Assembly: GCA_016801885.1 (NCBI GenBank)
Contig: CM028885.1
Span: 866,955 to 930,954 of the forward strand
Length of the DNA stretch: 64,000 nt
Direction of reading: 5' to 3'
Origin: Toxotes chatareus
Taxonomy: Eukaryota; Chordata; Actinopteri; Toxotidae
Of this stretch, positions 1 through 11,344 are shown piece by piece. Below the pieces are notes generated by a model. The model was not told the origin of the DNA. It saw only the letters and a program-made list of their open reading frames with translations, and made no database searches. The position numbers were made by a program, and so were the translations under genes. Numbering within the stretch: position 1 is the stretch's first letter; each line of letters opens with the position of its first letter.

Positions 1-59
1 ATCTGTGGGTATGGCCCACACATCTGGTGTCTGGCAACAATTAAGATGCAACTTCTCTT

Positions 60-400
60 CCAGTCCCATAGTGTTGTAAGTACTTTTGCAGACTAGACGA
101 CCCAGATGCAGAACCCAGGACACTAAGCCTTGAAGTAGTTCAAATGTTTATTCACAAACAGGGAATTTGTCAAAGTCTTTGAGTGGGCAGGCAGAGTCCA
201 GGTGAGTGAGGAAGTGGTGTCCGAGTGGGGGTCTCCAGAATGAAGATGTAGAACAGAGTGTGAGGTCAGGCAGGTCGGGAACCAGGTGATCCAGGAGTGG
301 GAGGAGAGGTGGCAGTTGATCCAGGTGTGTAGTCAGGCAAACTGCCGAAGAATGGAGAGCAAGTCTAGTGTAGTCACAGATCAAAACTTTGAGCTAAAAT
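60..400 (-). repeat. Possible retroelement fragment
   Basis: No convincing protein is encoded. The minus strand carries an AATAAA signal near 150, and the GA/GT-rich composition resembles the untranslated ends of fish LTR elements. The family is not recognised, and the short minus reading frame here is probably chance. Confidence 0.2.
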
Positions 401-446
401 TCAGTTACTCACAGTACAAGTCCCCACACGGACTACCTTGCTAACA

Positions 447-483
447 ATTCCTGGAAACATGTTAGAAACATGTTTCCAGGAAT
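447..483. repeat. Perfect 17-bp inverted repeat
   Basis: The arms 447-463 and 467-483 are exact reverse complements around a 3-nt spacer (AGA), so the site can form a hairpin. It also contains two adjacent ACATGT-centred decamers. No gene lies next to it. Confidence 0.85.
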
Positions 484-610
484 GGTTTGGTCCCTCTGAC
501 TGATGTTTATGACATTATTAGATGATTCATACTGAAGGATCAGTGTATCAGCAGTATGGTAGTGTTGCTGGAGGTAAAGCCAGTTTGAACTACAGTCTAA
601 TAGTTTAGTC

Positions 611-910
611 CAGTGGTTCCCAACCTAAGCATTGGCCCCCTCCAAAGGGTCACCAGATAAATTTGAGTTGTTGTGAGATGATTAATGTGAGAGGAAAAAA
701 GAAAAAACACAAATCTGTTTTCAGTGTTTCAGTGTTCTTTCTCTCTAATCTAAATCTGATATTTATTTCATTTGAACAGTTATTGAAATGACGTGAGAAG
801 TTTCGAGGGAAAAATTCCTATTTGGTGGAGCTGCTCACAACTACATAGACTTCACACTGCTTTTTGTAAGATGTGATGAAATGAAAGGCTAAGTGGGTTA
901 GAAACCACTG
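611..910. mobile_element. hAT-type MITE, 300 bp
   Basis: The ends read CAGTGGTTCCCAACC and, on the other strand, CAGTGGTTTCTAACCC, a typical hAT (Charlie-like) terminal inverted repeat. The flanks 603-610 (GTTTAGTC) and 911-918 (GTTTAATC) are an 8-bp target duplication with one mismatch. No transposase is encoded, so this is a non-autonomous copy. Confidence 0.8.
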
Positions 911-918
911 GTTTAATC

Positions 919-1640
919 TTTAACAGTGTGTTGTATTTTAAAAGCTTGTTATATCATCCATTGTATAAAATCTTCATCTGAAAAGTAACTTAAGCTTTCA
1001 AATAAATGGGGCAGAATATTCAATATTTCCCTCTGAAATGTGGAAAGAAAAGTAAGAAAGAAAGAAAGGAAGGGAAGTAGCATTAAATGGAAATACTCAA
1101 GTAAAGTACAAGTACATCAAAAATGTTGTACTTGTATGCACAGTACTTCAGTAACTTTACACTACTGGTCTAGTTACTATCAGACTAGCAACCCTAACTG
1201 AGGAACAAGTGTACCCTATGATGTCAGGTTTTTATATTATTATTTTATATCTTATCTTTTATTTGCCTACTGCAATATATTATTAGTACTTCAAGTAAAA
1301 CTCAAAAATTGTGTTTACTCACAACAAGCAGGTAACTGCAAGTTGAAAAAGTGAAGGAAATGCACCTGCATTCTTTCTGACAATCAGCAGGGGGTGACAC
1401 CACTGGCTCAACAAAGTCTGATTGTATAGAAGTTTATCAGAAAATCAGTCTAATTTTTACTTGATTTATTGCGCCAGTAAACACTTTTCTAATGAGTTTA
1501 TGATCTCAATCGGTAGTTTCACGTCTTCTTCAATACAGCATGATGGTCATTTAGTAAATTATGGCCCCATTTAGACTAAATTAGGCAATAATTAAAGCAG
1601 CTGCCTGTTACGGCAGCTCTGCCCCATCTTTTATTACTTG
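919..1640. other. Noncoding, repeat debris
   Basis: AT-rich sequence with no supported gene. Around 1095-1175 it has the AAGTACAAGTAC-rich pattern common at the ends of fish non-autonomous DNA transposons. The rest is unassigned. Confidence 0.4.
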
Positions 1641-1677
1641 TAACCTTTTCTATTTACCATATTTACCCTCCGTTACT

Positions 1678-2070
1678 ATGGGAAACGTCCATTCCCTCTC
1701 TAACAAGATCGATGATCTTACGGCACTGACGGCGGAGAGTGGTAAGAGGAAAGGCAGGGGGCTTGCGGTGTTCATTAATGTAAAATGGTGCAACCCAGTG
1801 CACATCTGTGTTAAGGAGCAACTCTGCACCAAGAACATCAAGTTACTCGCTGTCAGCATTGGGCCGTATTACCTACCAAGGGAGTTTTGGCATGTTATTG
1901 TGTTTAATGTGTACATCCCTCCCTCAGCCAATGCTACAGCTGCGTGTGAGCTGCTGCACAGCGCTGTGACTCGTATGCAGACTAAACACCCGCAGTACCT
2001 CCTGCTCATCAGCGGGGATATCAATCACGTCTCGCTCTCCTGCACTCTCCCTACCTTCACCCAGTACATG
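1678..2070 (+). pseudogene. LINE endonuclease fragment (L2/CR1-like)
   Basis: The frame encodes part of an apurinic-type LINE endonuclease. It has the VNVYIPPSAN-like strand and the SGDINH motif, equivalent to the GDFNH catalytic motif of related copies at 46 and 48 kb. Homology stops near 2070, where unrelated AT-rich sequence follows. The piece lacks reverse transcriptase and is a dead fragment. Jockey-superfamily membership is inferred from the motifs, and the exact clade is not resolved. Confidence 0.7.
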
Positions 2071-2514
2071 AAGTTTTTATTTAACCTTTATTTAACCAGT
2101 CCATTCTACAAATGTATACATACAACAACATACAATACATGCAACAAGGAGAATACACACCAAGGGTGAGAAGAGGGTGAGAGACTGAGAGACTCTTTCC
2201 AGACAAATGACTGGGAGCCACTCTGCAGCTCTCATGGAGATGACATCGACAGCCTGACTCACTGCATCACAGACTATAACATGTTTGGAGAACAAAGTCA
2301 GACTTGACAAGGCTGAATAAAAAGACAGAATAACTGCAACAAACTAATCAGTCATGAACCATAACCAGGCTCAAGATCCTCTCTTTGTCATTTACTGTTT
2401 CCATAATGAACAGTTACAGTAAAATGACTGTACATTATTCATCTTAAATCTAACTATTTAATTGCCCCCGTGGGGACAAATAAATTTCTCTGAATCTGAA
2501 TCTGTGTTAGTACA

Positions 2515-3441
2515 TCAGATGATTTTGGCTGAACACAACAACCTTCTGAGGTGTTTGGAAATTTCTTTCATTTTCAGTCCGTATATCAGTGGATTAAACA
2601 AAGGATGATACAAAACCATTTGTAGTGTCATTATTAAACGAGCAGTTTTTGGAAAGTTGGATTCCACTCGAGCTATACTGACATCATACACACTCAAAGA
2701 GGAGAAACTGATTAAAACCAACAGGTGAGGTAAACAGGTCTCTGCAGCTTTTTTCCTGACTTCTCTACAACTTCGATAGGATATTATAAATATCTTTGTA
2801 TATGTGAAAATTATGAAGAGCATAGGGAGGATTACAAGATCTAATAAAGCGACCACACCAAATATAGTAATGAATCTTGATCTCACACATTGAAGCTGGT
2901 AAATTGAATTGTTACAAAATATTCCATTTAAAGTAAAGTTACACAGTTTAGCTTCAGCACTTGCTATTGCAGGGACTGAAATATGTAAAGCAGGTACAAT
3001 CCAAGCTAAAAGCAGCAAAATACTCACAGTGGTTTTTCTCATGATAGTTGGATATTGCAGAGGTTTACATATAGACACATACCTGTCATAGGCCATGGCT
3101 GACAACAGTAAGAATTCTGAACAAACCAGAGAATAAAATACAAAAAACTGAAAGACACAGGCTGAATATGATATGATCTGTTTTTCTGACAAAAAGTCAG
3201 TCAGAAGCTTTGGGTAAATATTAGTGCTGTAAAGGACACAGTTCAGTAGCAAAGCTGCAATGAAAATGTACATCGGCTCATGGAGGTTTCTGTGAATCAC
3301 GATAAGGTACACTATAGTAGAATTACTGCAGATTATTAGAATATAAACTGTAAATATAATCAGAAAATAAACATATCTGTATTTGTTAACTTCCACATAC
3401 CCATTAAGAGATATGTATGTAACATTTAACTCATCATCCAT
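2515..3441 (-). CDS. Odorant receptor OR-1, intact
   Basis: Single-exon class A GPCR of 308 residues, the usual OR length. Visible features are an N-glycosylation site NVT at 6-8, N40 in TM1, LHEPMYIF at 53-60, C95 at the top of TM3, MAYDRYVSIC at 116-125, ECL2 cysteines C167, C176 and C185, SY at 221-222, KAAETCLPHL at 231-240 and PLFNPLIYGL (NPxxY) at 280-289. The family acts in the ciliary membrane of olfactory neurons, binding odorants and signalling through Golf. The start was chosen because the N-terminus is conserved in all paralogs. Upstream, a promoter-like module is intact (3642-3680) and a good splice acceptor lies on the minus strand near 3515, suggesting a 5' noncoding exon. Ligand and exact subfamily are unknown. 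Confidence 0.93.
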   Translation of the reverse strand: MDDELNVTYISLNGYVEVNKYRYVYFLIIFTVYILIICSNSTIVYLIVIHRNLHEPMYIFIAALLLNCVLYSTNIYPKLLTDFLSEKQIISYSACVFQFFVFYSLVCSEFLLLSAMAYDRYVSICKPLQYPTIMRKTTVSILLLLAWIVPALHISVPAIASAEAKLCNFTLNGIFCNNSIYQLQCVRSRFITIFGVVALLDLVILPMLFIIFTYTKIFIISYRSCREVRKKAAETCLPHLLVLISFSSLSVYDVSIARVESNFPKTARLIMTLQMVLYHPLFNPLIYGLKMKEISKHLRRLLCSAKII

Positions 3442-3641
3442 GAATGTTTTCTCAAACTAAATGTTCAGTAATAAAACAGGCAGGCATGTAACCACTGTAC
3501 ATGAATAATGATCTGAAAAAGAGAAGTCTCACTGTAACAATCTGGAGTGTCTCATTCATTCACAGATACCAGACCTTGAAATGCATTTGATGAATGTTCA
3601 TGTCCAAAGTTCAGAAAGTCAACAGTTTGAGTCTGTGGAGA

Positions 3642-3680
3642 GTTTTTATTAGGTTGCTTCAGCCTCCATGGATCTAATTA
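3642..3680 (-). promoter_or_regulatory. Putative OR-1 promoter module
   Basis: On the minus strand a TAATTA homeodomain core (3675-3680) is followed by a TATA-like ATAAAAACTCT box (about 3642-3652), about 200-240 bp upstream of the ATG. The same arrangement recurs at OR-3, OR-4, OR-5 and OR-7. Homeodomain (Lhx2-type) sites are known in vertebrate OR promoters. The role here is inferred from conservation. Confidence 0.55.
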
Positions 3681-3922
3681 AACACTCCACCAAAATAAAC
3701 TCTAATATGTTAAACTTCATCAAACTCTGGAGGCCTGAAGTCACAGAATTATTTGACCTCTGTCTAATTTGAGCATGTGCCCCATTACACCATTGATTCA
3801 GCAACTGATTTAGTTTCAGTCTATTGAAAATGTGCATTAGCTTCAGTCAAATTTTAGTAATTTGATTTCTGGTAGTTTTAGTCCAGTTTTGGTCAGTGAC
3901 CTGTTCATGTAATTTTGTTGGG

Positions 3923-5035
3923 GTCTGTTTTTGTTTTTTTTTAATTGTTTGAAACCGAGCAAAACACAAGCTCTTCAACTTGTCTTGAGGTTGTCAAATG
4001 CTGGATGGTATCATTTCCCCGCTAAAGAAGAATCTGTGTTGACACTGCAGTTTGCTTGGTGCAGCCAAATCTTGACTCAGGGGTCCATTCTTGGACAATT
4101 GCTGTTTAATGTCTACATGCTGCCCCTAGCTCAAATTATTGAATATCACAACATTTCTTCCCACACCTATGCAGATGACACACAACTTTATATTTCAGTG
4201 TCATCACACCACTACAGTCCCCTACATTCACTAAGCAAGTGTATTCAGCAAGTCAATGAGTGGATGTGCCAGAATTTTCTCCAGCTCAATGCAGATAAGA
4301 CAGAATTGATTGTTTTTGACTCCAAAAAAGAAAGGTCCAAGATCAGTGCTCACCTTGACTCCATGTCACCGAAGGTTACAACTCAAGCCAGAAATCTCAG
4401 TGTAATCCTTGACTCAGACCTGAATTTCACCAACCATGTAAAAGCTATCTCTAAGTCTGCCTAATACCACCTGAAAAACATTGCTAGGATCAAGGGTTTT
4501 CTATCCAAGCAAGACACAGAAAAACTTATCCACGCATTCATTTTCAGTAGGCTAGATTATTGTAATGGCATCCTAACAGGTCTAAACAAACGATCTATCA
4601 GACAGTTGTAGCTGGTCCAAAATGTTGCTGCCAGAGTCCTAACAAACACCAGAAAAATGGACCACATTACACCTGTCCTCAAATCACTGCACTGGCTTCC
4701 TGTGAGTCAAAGGATACAGTTTAAAGTTTTACTCTTGGTAGACCAGGAGTCAGGCCAAACACTGAGTTTATTTAAGTCAGGCCTGAAAACACATTTGTTT
4801 ACTGAAGCATTCTCTTAAATTGTCTTAACTGCACTCTTCTTATTTAATTATTTTACTATTTTCAATTTTTTCTGCTCCAATGTTATAATATATTGCTTTT
4901 ATTCTATTATTTATGATTTAATATTATATGATTTGCTTTAATTCTGTGATTTTAATGTAATCTGTAAAGCACTATGAATTACCTTGAGTACGAATGGTGC
5001 TATATAAATAAATATATAAATAAAACAACACCCAT
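3923..5035 (+). pseudogene. LINE reverse-transcriptase 3' half, decayed
   Basis: The frame 3931-4464 holds the RT palm motif YADDTQLYIS and the downstream LQLNADKTE segment. The next frames (4465-4750) continue as SRLDYCNG and DHITPVLKSLHWLPV, the conserved C-terminal part of L2-like fish LINEs, but with in-frame stops. The 3' end is an AATAAA-rich tail near 5005-5030. The 5' end is truncated where OR-unit flank begins (about 3920). Confidence 0.75.
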
Positions 5036-5039
5036 GCCA

Positions 5040-5650
5040 CCCTGAAGAAAGCTCACTAAAGACTCTTTTTTCTGAAACAACTAAAAAAGTGGGGGGTGTT
5101 GGGCCCAGGGAGTTTTTTGTGTTTTTATCGAGCGGCTGTGGAGAGCATTTTGACTTTTGGCATCACTGTCTGGTTTGGAAGCCTGACTGCAGAGAAGAAA
5201 AGGCAGCTGAACGGTGTAGTGTGCACAGCAGCCAGGATCATGGGACAAGAGGTGACATCTTTGTCTGAAATCTATGAGACCAGATTAAAGAGAAAAGGAC
5301 TCAAGATTTTAAAAGACCCATCCCATCCAGCAAACTGTCTTTTTAACCCTCTGCCCTCCCACAAAAGACTGAGGAGCATTAGAACTAGAACAACCAGATT
5401 CCAGACCAGCATATATCCCAGTGCTGTCCCCTTCTTAATACTTTAGAACTTGCACTATAGACCAGTTTTTGTTTTTATTATTTTTATACTTCATTTTATT
5501 ATTTGGTTGTGAGTTAGTGTTAGTCTCTTAGTATCTTAGCTATTTAAGCTATTTCATCATATAATACTTGAAATTGCACTTCTTTTATTAGGTTTTATAG
5601 CTGGTTGTGGACTGGCACTATTATTTTAACATTTTAGTATTCTAGTCATT
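5040..5650 (+). pseudogene. LINE C-terminal fragment
   Basis: The frame 5096-5446 encodes the region after RT of an L2/CR1-like LINE (FYRAAVESILTFGITVWFG, then LKDPSHPANCLFNPLPS). It is a different copy from the one just upstream and lacks RT. AT-rich 3' UTR-like sequence follows. Confidence 0.7.
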
Positions 5651-5665
5651 TTATAATATCTTGAA

Positions 5666-6072
5666 CTTAGAATAGAATAGATCTTTATTGTCATTGTCAA
5701 AGGTACAACGAAATTTAAAGTGCTCTCCAGTCAATGCATCTTCTAAAAAAGAAAAAATTAAGAAGAAAAAAAAAAAAATATATATATATATAAAAGAATA
5801 AATAAAACATATAACAACATTAGTAGAATACATAACAGACATGCACACACAGTCATACAAAACAGTATACTGCATATTATTTTTTTGCGGTATTGAGGGT
5901 TGGTATTGCGGTTGGATAAAAACTGTGTTTGAGTCTGTTTGTCCTTGCATTTATTGACCTGTACCGTCTGCCTGAAGGCAACAGTTCAAACAGGAAGTGA
6001 CCGGAATGGTGGGTGTCCTTTATAATGTTCTGGACTTTTTTCAGACAGCGAGAACTGTGTAGTTGTTCATGG
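5666..6072 (-). pseudogene. LINE 3' end, 5'-truncated
   Basis: The minus strand ends in AATAAAGATC followed by TTCTATTC repeats at 5666-5682, a typical LINE tail. Upstream it encodes the end of the ORF (HHSGHFLFELLPSGRRYRS, 5890-6040). It is inserted into the 3' flank block of an OR unit, which resumes at about 6073. Confidence 0.7.
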
Positions 6073-6480
6073 TCTCTGTCTATGTTCATTGACCACACTA
6101 GAACCAATGTTTCTCCTGGCATCTTGCAATCCTCTGAATTCACAGTCTCCACTTCCACCTACAAATCTTCATGCGACCAGCTTGGCATCTCTCCCTCCAT
6201 ATTTCTAAATTATTTTCTGAGTTCTTTTAAAAATGATATTGACTCTAGATTAGTCCACAAGGCCTTTTTCCACGATTCTCTTCTCATTAGGGGGTGAATT
6301 AAAGCTGTGATGCCAGTAAATAGGGCCAACAAGAGTCGTGACCTCTCTAGTACTGATGAAATATGCTGCCCATGATTTTATTTCTAGGATTTATCCTCTT
6401 GCTGATTGCATTTATTCCATGGTCCGTACACTTATTTTTATCATTGGTGATTTGACTGACATGACAATCATCACAGATGC
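6073..6480. repeat. OR 3'-flank block D, copy 1
   Basis: Sequence shared with 13436-13990, 22440-23000 and 52858-53300. In each case it lies on the 3' side of a minus-strand OR. It is part of the OR duplication unit and includes a conserved minus-strand reading frame of unknown meaning. Confidence 0.75.
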
Positions 6481-6846
6481 AATGTTCTAAGGAGCGCTAC
6501 AGCAAGTCCTTTCTGCCTGAGGCCATCAGACTATATAATACACATCTAGCCTCCAGAACTGTTTTGTTTGAATTTTATTTGGGTTCTTAATTTATAACTG
6601 TATTGTGTTGTATGTTAAGTAAAAGTCTTTCCTCTCCCGTTTATCCAAGTACACAGGGTCTTTCAAGAATCAGCCTGAAGTGAAAAATAATCATTTGTCA
6701 GACTTGACAAGATTGAATAAAAAGACAGAATAACTGCAGCAAACTAATCAGTCATGAACCATAACCAGGCTCAAGATCCTCTTTACTGTTTCCATAATGA
6801 ACAGTGACAGTAAAATGACTGTACATTATTCATCTGTGTTAATACA

Positions 6847-7616
6847 TCAGATGAGTTTGGCTGAACACAACAACCTTCTGAGGTGTTTGGAAATTTCTTT
6901 CATTTTCAGTCCGTATATCAGTGGATTAAACAAAGAAGGATAAACTATTGATTGTAGCGTCATTATTAAACGAGCAGTTTTTGGAAAGTTGGATTCCACT
7001 CGAGCTATACTGATATCATATACAGAAAAAAAGGAAAGTGATTAAAACCAACAGGTGAGGTAAACAGGTCTCTACAGCTTTTTTCCTGACTTCTCTACAA
7101 CTTCGATAAGATATTATAAATATCTTTGTATATGTGAAAATTATGAAGAGCATAGGGAGGAGTGCAAGATCTAATAAATTGACCACACCAAATATAGTAA
7201 TGAGTCTTGATCTCACACATTGAAGCTGGTAAATTGAATTGTTGCAAAATATTCCATTTAAAGTAAAGTTACACAGTTTAGCTTCAGCACTCGCTATTGC
7301 AGCGACTGAAATATGTAAAACAGGTACAATCCAAGCTAAAAGCAGCAAAATACTCACAGTGGTTTTTCTCATGATAGTTGGATATTGCAGAGGTTTACAT
7401 ATAGACACATACCTGTCATAGGCCATGGCTGACAACAGTAAGAACTCTAAGGTGCCTGAGTAATAAAATAGAAAAAACTGAAAGACACAGGCTGAATATG
7501 AAATGATCTGTTTCTCTGACAAAAAGTCAGTCAGAAGCTTTGGGTAAATATTAGTGCTGTAAAGGACACAGTTCAGTAGCAAAGCTGCAATGAAAATGTA
7601 CATCGGGTCATGGAGG
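6847..7616 (-). pseudogene. Odorant receptor OR-2, pseudogene
   Basis: Close paralog of OR-3 with two lesions. The first roughly 52 codons are missing: OR homology stops at 7616 just before LHDPMYIF, where a LINE fragment begins. Near 7031-7035 a 2-bp deletion relative to OR-3 shifts the frame in TM6, so the open frame 7016-7603 ends early. The remaining C-terminus, through the normal stop at 6847, is readable only in another frame. TM2 to TM6 motifs (MAYDRYVSIC, KAVETCLPHL) are intact. It lacks a start codon and promoter and is presumed dead. Confidence 0.9.
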
Positions 7617-8950
7617 TTTATTATATTATATGTATATTATTTAACGTACTTTTTCCACTTTTACCACTGTAAAGTACTATTGTTTCTCAACGACGCATCA
7701 TAAATTAGTCTGTCATTGAGAGGTTTTCAGAGTCATTTGATTCTGACTCGCTCGCGAATGAGTGTAACGATGTTGAATCATTCGCTCTGTCTTTTAATAA
7801 TCACTGTTTGTCAATTTTAAATAAGGTAGCCCCTGTTAAACAGAGTATTATCTCTCCAGAAAATCGTGCCCGTGGATAAAGGGGGACATTTGCATATTAA
7901 GGACTTGGTTTCCTCGTTGAATGAAATGATAAAACAAGCCAGATCTGCTTATTTGCGACGGTTAGTCCTATCTAACAAAAATAATCCAAAATTTCTTTTT
8001 GAGACAATTAATAATATTGTCTCACCTCAAGCATCTCAAATTCAAGTGGACTCAGCATCGGACTGCAACAAACTCCTTCTATATTTTCTGAACAAGGTTC
8101 AAGATTTAAGGGCCAACATCTGTCCATCTGAGGATGTCCAGCCCAGAAATTCTTTGCTTCCATTTCATACTTGGTCCACTTTCTCACCTGTTACGCTTGA
8201 GGATATTCAGTCATTTATAAATAAGATCAAACCTTCTTCATGTCCTCCAGATTTTATCCCCACATCTCTGTTTTTAAAAGTGTTTCATCAAATTGGCCCT
8301 TGTTTGGTGGAGATCATTAACCTTTCTTTACAAACTGGCTCAGTTCCCAGCTTTTTTAAACAGGCAGTTGTAAACCCCATTTAAAAAAAAAAAACAAATC
8401 TAGATCAATCTGACCCAAAAAATCTTAGGCCCATTTCCAAACTACCTTTTATGTACAAAATTTTGGAAAAAGTTGTGGCTGGGCAACTTACCTCCTTTCT
8501 GGAGGACCATGACTTGTATGATATTTTTCAGTCTGGCTTTCGGAAAATTCACTCCACTGAGACTGCACTTCTAAAAGTTTCAAACGATGTACTGATGGCC
8601 GCAGACTGGTCAGTACACAGTCTTAGTGCTGCTGGACTTGACAGCTGCGTTTGATACAGTTGATCAGACTGTGTTTTTAAATCGTTTACATGATGATTTT
8701 GGGCTCTCTGGGTCAGTACTAGATTGGTTTGCTTCTTATTTCACTGGCAGAACTTTTAGAGTTGCAGTAAACAACTTTATGTCTGAGCCAAATGAGCTGC
8801 CATGTGGGGTACCTCAGGGTTCAGTGCTAGGACCCATTCTATTTATGTTATATATGTTCCCTCTTGGAAGGTGCATAAGTCTGTTCAAAAATGTGTCCTA
8901 TCACTTTTATGCGGATGATACTCAGTTGTATTGTTCTTTTTCTGTATCTG

Positions 8951-9403
8951 TATCAGGCCAAGCAACAACTCGACGCTGGCTCCGGGGAGTAAAAGGTTTA
9001 TTAACAAGCAGGGGTCGGTACACGGTAGTCAGAAGATAAAGGCAAAGGTATCCAAATCGCTAGGCAAACTCGGGAAACACAAGGGAAAAGCTGGGTCGAA
9101 AACACTAGAAAAACACACGAGGAAAATAATGCTGGAACGCTTGCCACAAGGACGAAGACGAACTGGCAGGGAACAAAGGGGAAGACACGACTTAAATACT
9201 AGAGGGGGTGGAGAGACAATGGGGAAACAGGTGCAACACATTAGGGCGGGGCCAGGTAATCAAACAGGCGGGAAACACAGGAGGGCAGGAAGTAATTCTG
9301 AAACGAGACAGAGGTTAGAACAACAAAGTAAAACAGGGGCACACAAACTAGGAGGTCAGATAGGAATGAAAGCCATAACCTGATTCAAGGACTAGACGTG
9401 ACA
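8951..9403 (-). mobile_element. Solo LTR inserted in LINE RT
   Basis: The 453-bp insert is flanked by ATCTG on both sides (8946-8950 and 9404-9408). On the minus strand it begins TGTCACG. Removing it rejoins the LINE reading frame region. No internal retroelement genes remain, so it is a solo LTR, probably Ty3/Gypsy-like given the 5-bp duplication. Confidence 0.8.
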
Positions 9404-9921
9404 ATCTGAGATAGGTAGGTTATCAAACCTGTTAGATTGTTTGTCAGCCATCAGAAAGTGGTTAACAAACAACTACCTTCAGCTGAACCCTTAAAAAACT
9501 GACACACTGATTATCGCCCCGGATGAGAAAATCCCTCATATTAAGCAACACCTTGGTTCACTGAGCTCCACAGTCCAGTCAAACATGTTGGTGAAAAGCT
9601 GCTTCTTTCATTTAAGGAACATCGCGAAACTTAAAAACATTGTATCAAGGCCTGATCTGGAGTTGATTATTCATGCTTTTGTTTCATCTCGTTTAGATTA
9701 TTGTAATTCTCTTTTTATGTGTTTAAACAAGGACTCTTTAAACCAGCTCCAGATTGTTCAAAATGCTGCGGCCAGGCTTTTAATGGGAGTTCGCAAGCGG
9801 GACCACATTACCCCAATTTTAATCGGTTTATACTGGCTACCAGTTAAATTTCGTATTGATTTTAAGATTTTAGTTCTGACTTTTAGAGCAATACATGGAC
9901 AAGCCCCTAAATATATTTTTG

Positions 9922-9927
<6 letters not shown>

Positions 9928-9997
<70 letters not shown>
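9928..9997. repeat. (TA)n microsatellite
   Basis: About 70 bp of uninterrupted TA dinucleotides within the LINE C-terminal region, replacing the end of its ORF. Confidence 0.97.
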
Positions 9998-10002
<5 letters not shown>

Positions 10003-10203
10003 TGATTGGTTTGTTTTTATGCTATTTTATTAGTTTGATTTTACATTATTTTATTAAGTTGTATTTATGTTTTTAAAGTATTTTAATTAGCTTATTTTTA
10101 TTTTTATCTCATGGCACTCTGCACTTTTATTGTAAAGCACTTTGTGATCTTTTATCTATGTAAACTGCAATATAAATAAAGTTTACTTACTTTACTTACT
10201 TTT

Positions 10204-10700
10204 CAGCAACTCCTGTAAAGTTGAAAGTCAGATTATTCTGTGTTTCTTGTTTGGTTCTAGAGCTTTATAGTTGATTTCTTGTTCATTTTGTTGTTGTGTA
10301 CACCCATTTTGATTCTTGAGGTCTTTAGCATTCCTGGGTTTACGTTTTAGTCTTTTTTTTCTTGTCTTTTGTTTCCTGGGTTTGCTCTGTATTTTCAGTA
10401 TTGTTTAGGAAACCCTCTCACTCTTGTTTTGGTTTCTGAAGTTTGGCTTAGTATTTTCCTGCTTTATTTTGAAATCCTAACCCTTGTGTATCTTGTCTTA
10501 CTCTACTTCCTGTCATTGTCTAGTTTACCTCCTTTTGTGATTGTCTGCCCCACCCTAATTGGTTTCACCTTTTGCTTGCTACCCTTGTGTATTTAAGTCC
10601 TGTGATTCCCTCATCCTCTCCTAATTCAGACGCTGGTTTCACTTGGAAATCAAAGCAGCACTGACTGGGTCTTTTCCTTTGGTGTGTTCCAATAAAGGCC
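10204..10700 (+). mobile_element. LTR-like repeat E, copy 1
   Basis: Pyrimidine-rich, promoter-like repeat with a TGTATTTAAGTCC TATA-like box near 10590 and CCAATAAA near 10690. Related copies lie at 19120-19350 and 52160-52850. The layout fits a fish Gypsy LTR, but terminal duplications were not found. Confidence 0.5.
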
Positions 10701-11198
10701 AAGAAGTGTGATGCACATGCAATCTCTATGGAGGATATCAGTTTAGTAGCTGATCCTTCAGCGTGGACCGGGACACATTCACAGACATGCGGCCCAATCA
10801 CCTCCAAATGTGATCTGAGTGATCAGATCTCAATGTGTCCTCAAGGTATCTTGGGTGCATTCACTGTACTCAGAGCTGTTAATTCCAGGTGTGAACAGGT
10901 CCAGAAAGCCTCTGGCCTGCTTGTACAGGACTCTGTCCCCACTTCTGAAGGCAGCCTCTTTGGCTTGACAAAGCTGTCTCAGTTTGGCTATGACCCATGG
11001 CACATTATTGTATGTGCAACAGGTCTTGGTTGGCACACGTCTTCACAAAAGTTCATGTATCGCGTCCCAGTGTTAGTCAGTCCTTCCAGGTTGTCAGTTG
11101 CAGCTTCAGGAACACTTCAATCAGTTTCACTCAAAACAGTCTTGCAGTTCCTGCTTTGCCTCATGGGTTTTTTCAGTGTGTTGACCATTGATGTGTGA
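10701..11198 (-). repeat. Composite repeat with LINE fragment, copy 1
   Basis: The minus strand at 10900-11036 encodes a LINE segment (CTYNNVPWVIAKLRQL) between endonuclease and RT. It is fused to a non-LINE stretch (10701-10890). The same fusion occurs at 19360-19900, so it spread or was duplicated as a unit. A shorter LINE-derived piece is at 25225-25320. Confidence 0.6.
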
Positions 11199-11344
11199 CA
11201 TCAATAGATGAAGATAGATCATTTCCTATCCTCCCATGCCAATATTGCAAGTGGTGTACCCCAAGAGTCCATTTTAGCCTCTTTGTTATTTGAACTGTTC
11301 AGTATGTGGCTCCACTGCAGTTATTATATGTAGTTAAATATAAC

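Larger units (their letters stand above)
7617..10200 (+). pseudogene. LINE (Jockey superfamily), 5'-truncated, split by a solo LTR
   Basis: The pieces 7866-8384, 8451-8654 and 8626-9039 carry the RT fingers and palm in order: SCPPDFIPTSLF, LRPISKLPF, SGFRKIHSTETAL, LLDLTAAFDTVD, GVPQGSVLGPILF and YADDTQLY. A solo LTR interrupts at 8951-9403. The ORF resumes at 9409 and 9585-9930 with SRLDYCNSLF and DHITPILIGLYWLPV. The 3' end is AATAAAGTTTACTTAC with a TTAC-type tail near 10180-10200. Several frameshifts and stops are present. It abuts truncated OR-2 at 7616. Confidence 0.85.

Noticed and set aside
2909..3091. Plus-strand 60-codon frame conserved opposite six ORs
   Set aside because: It is the exact antisense of the conserved TM4/ICL2 region. 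Its conservation follows from the OR coding strand.
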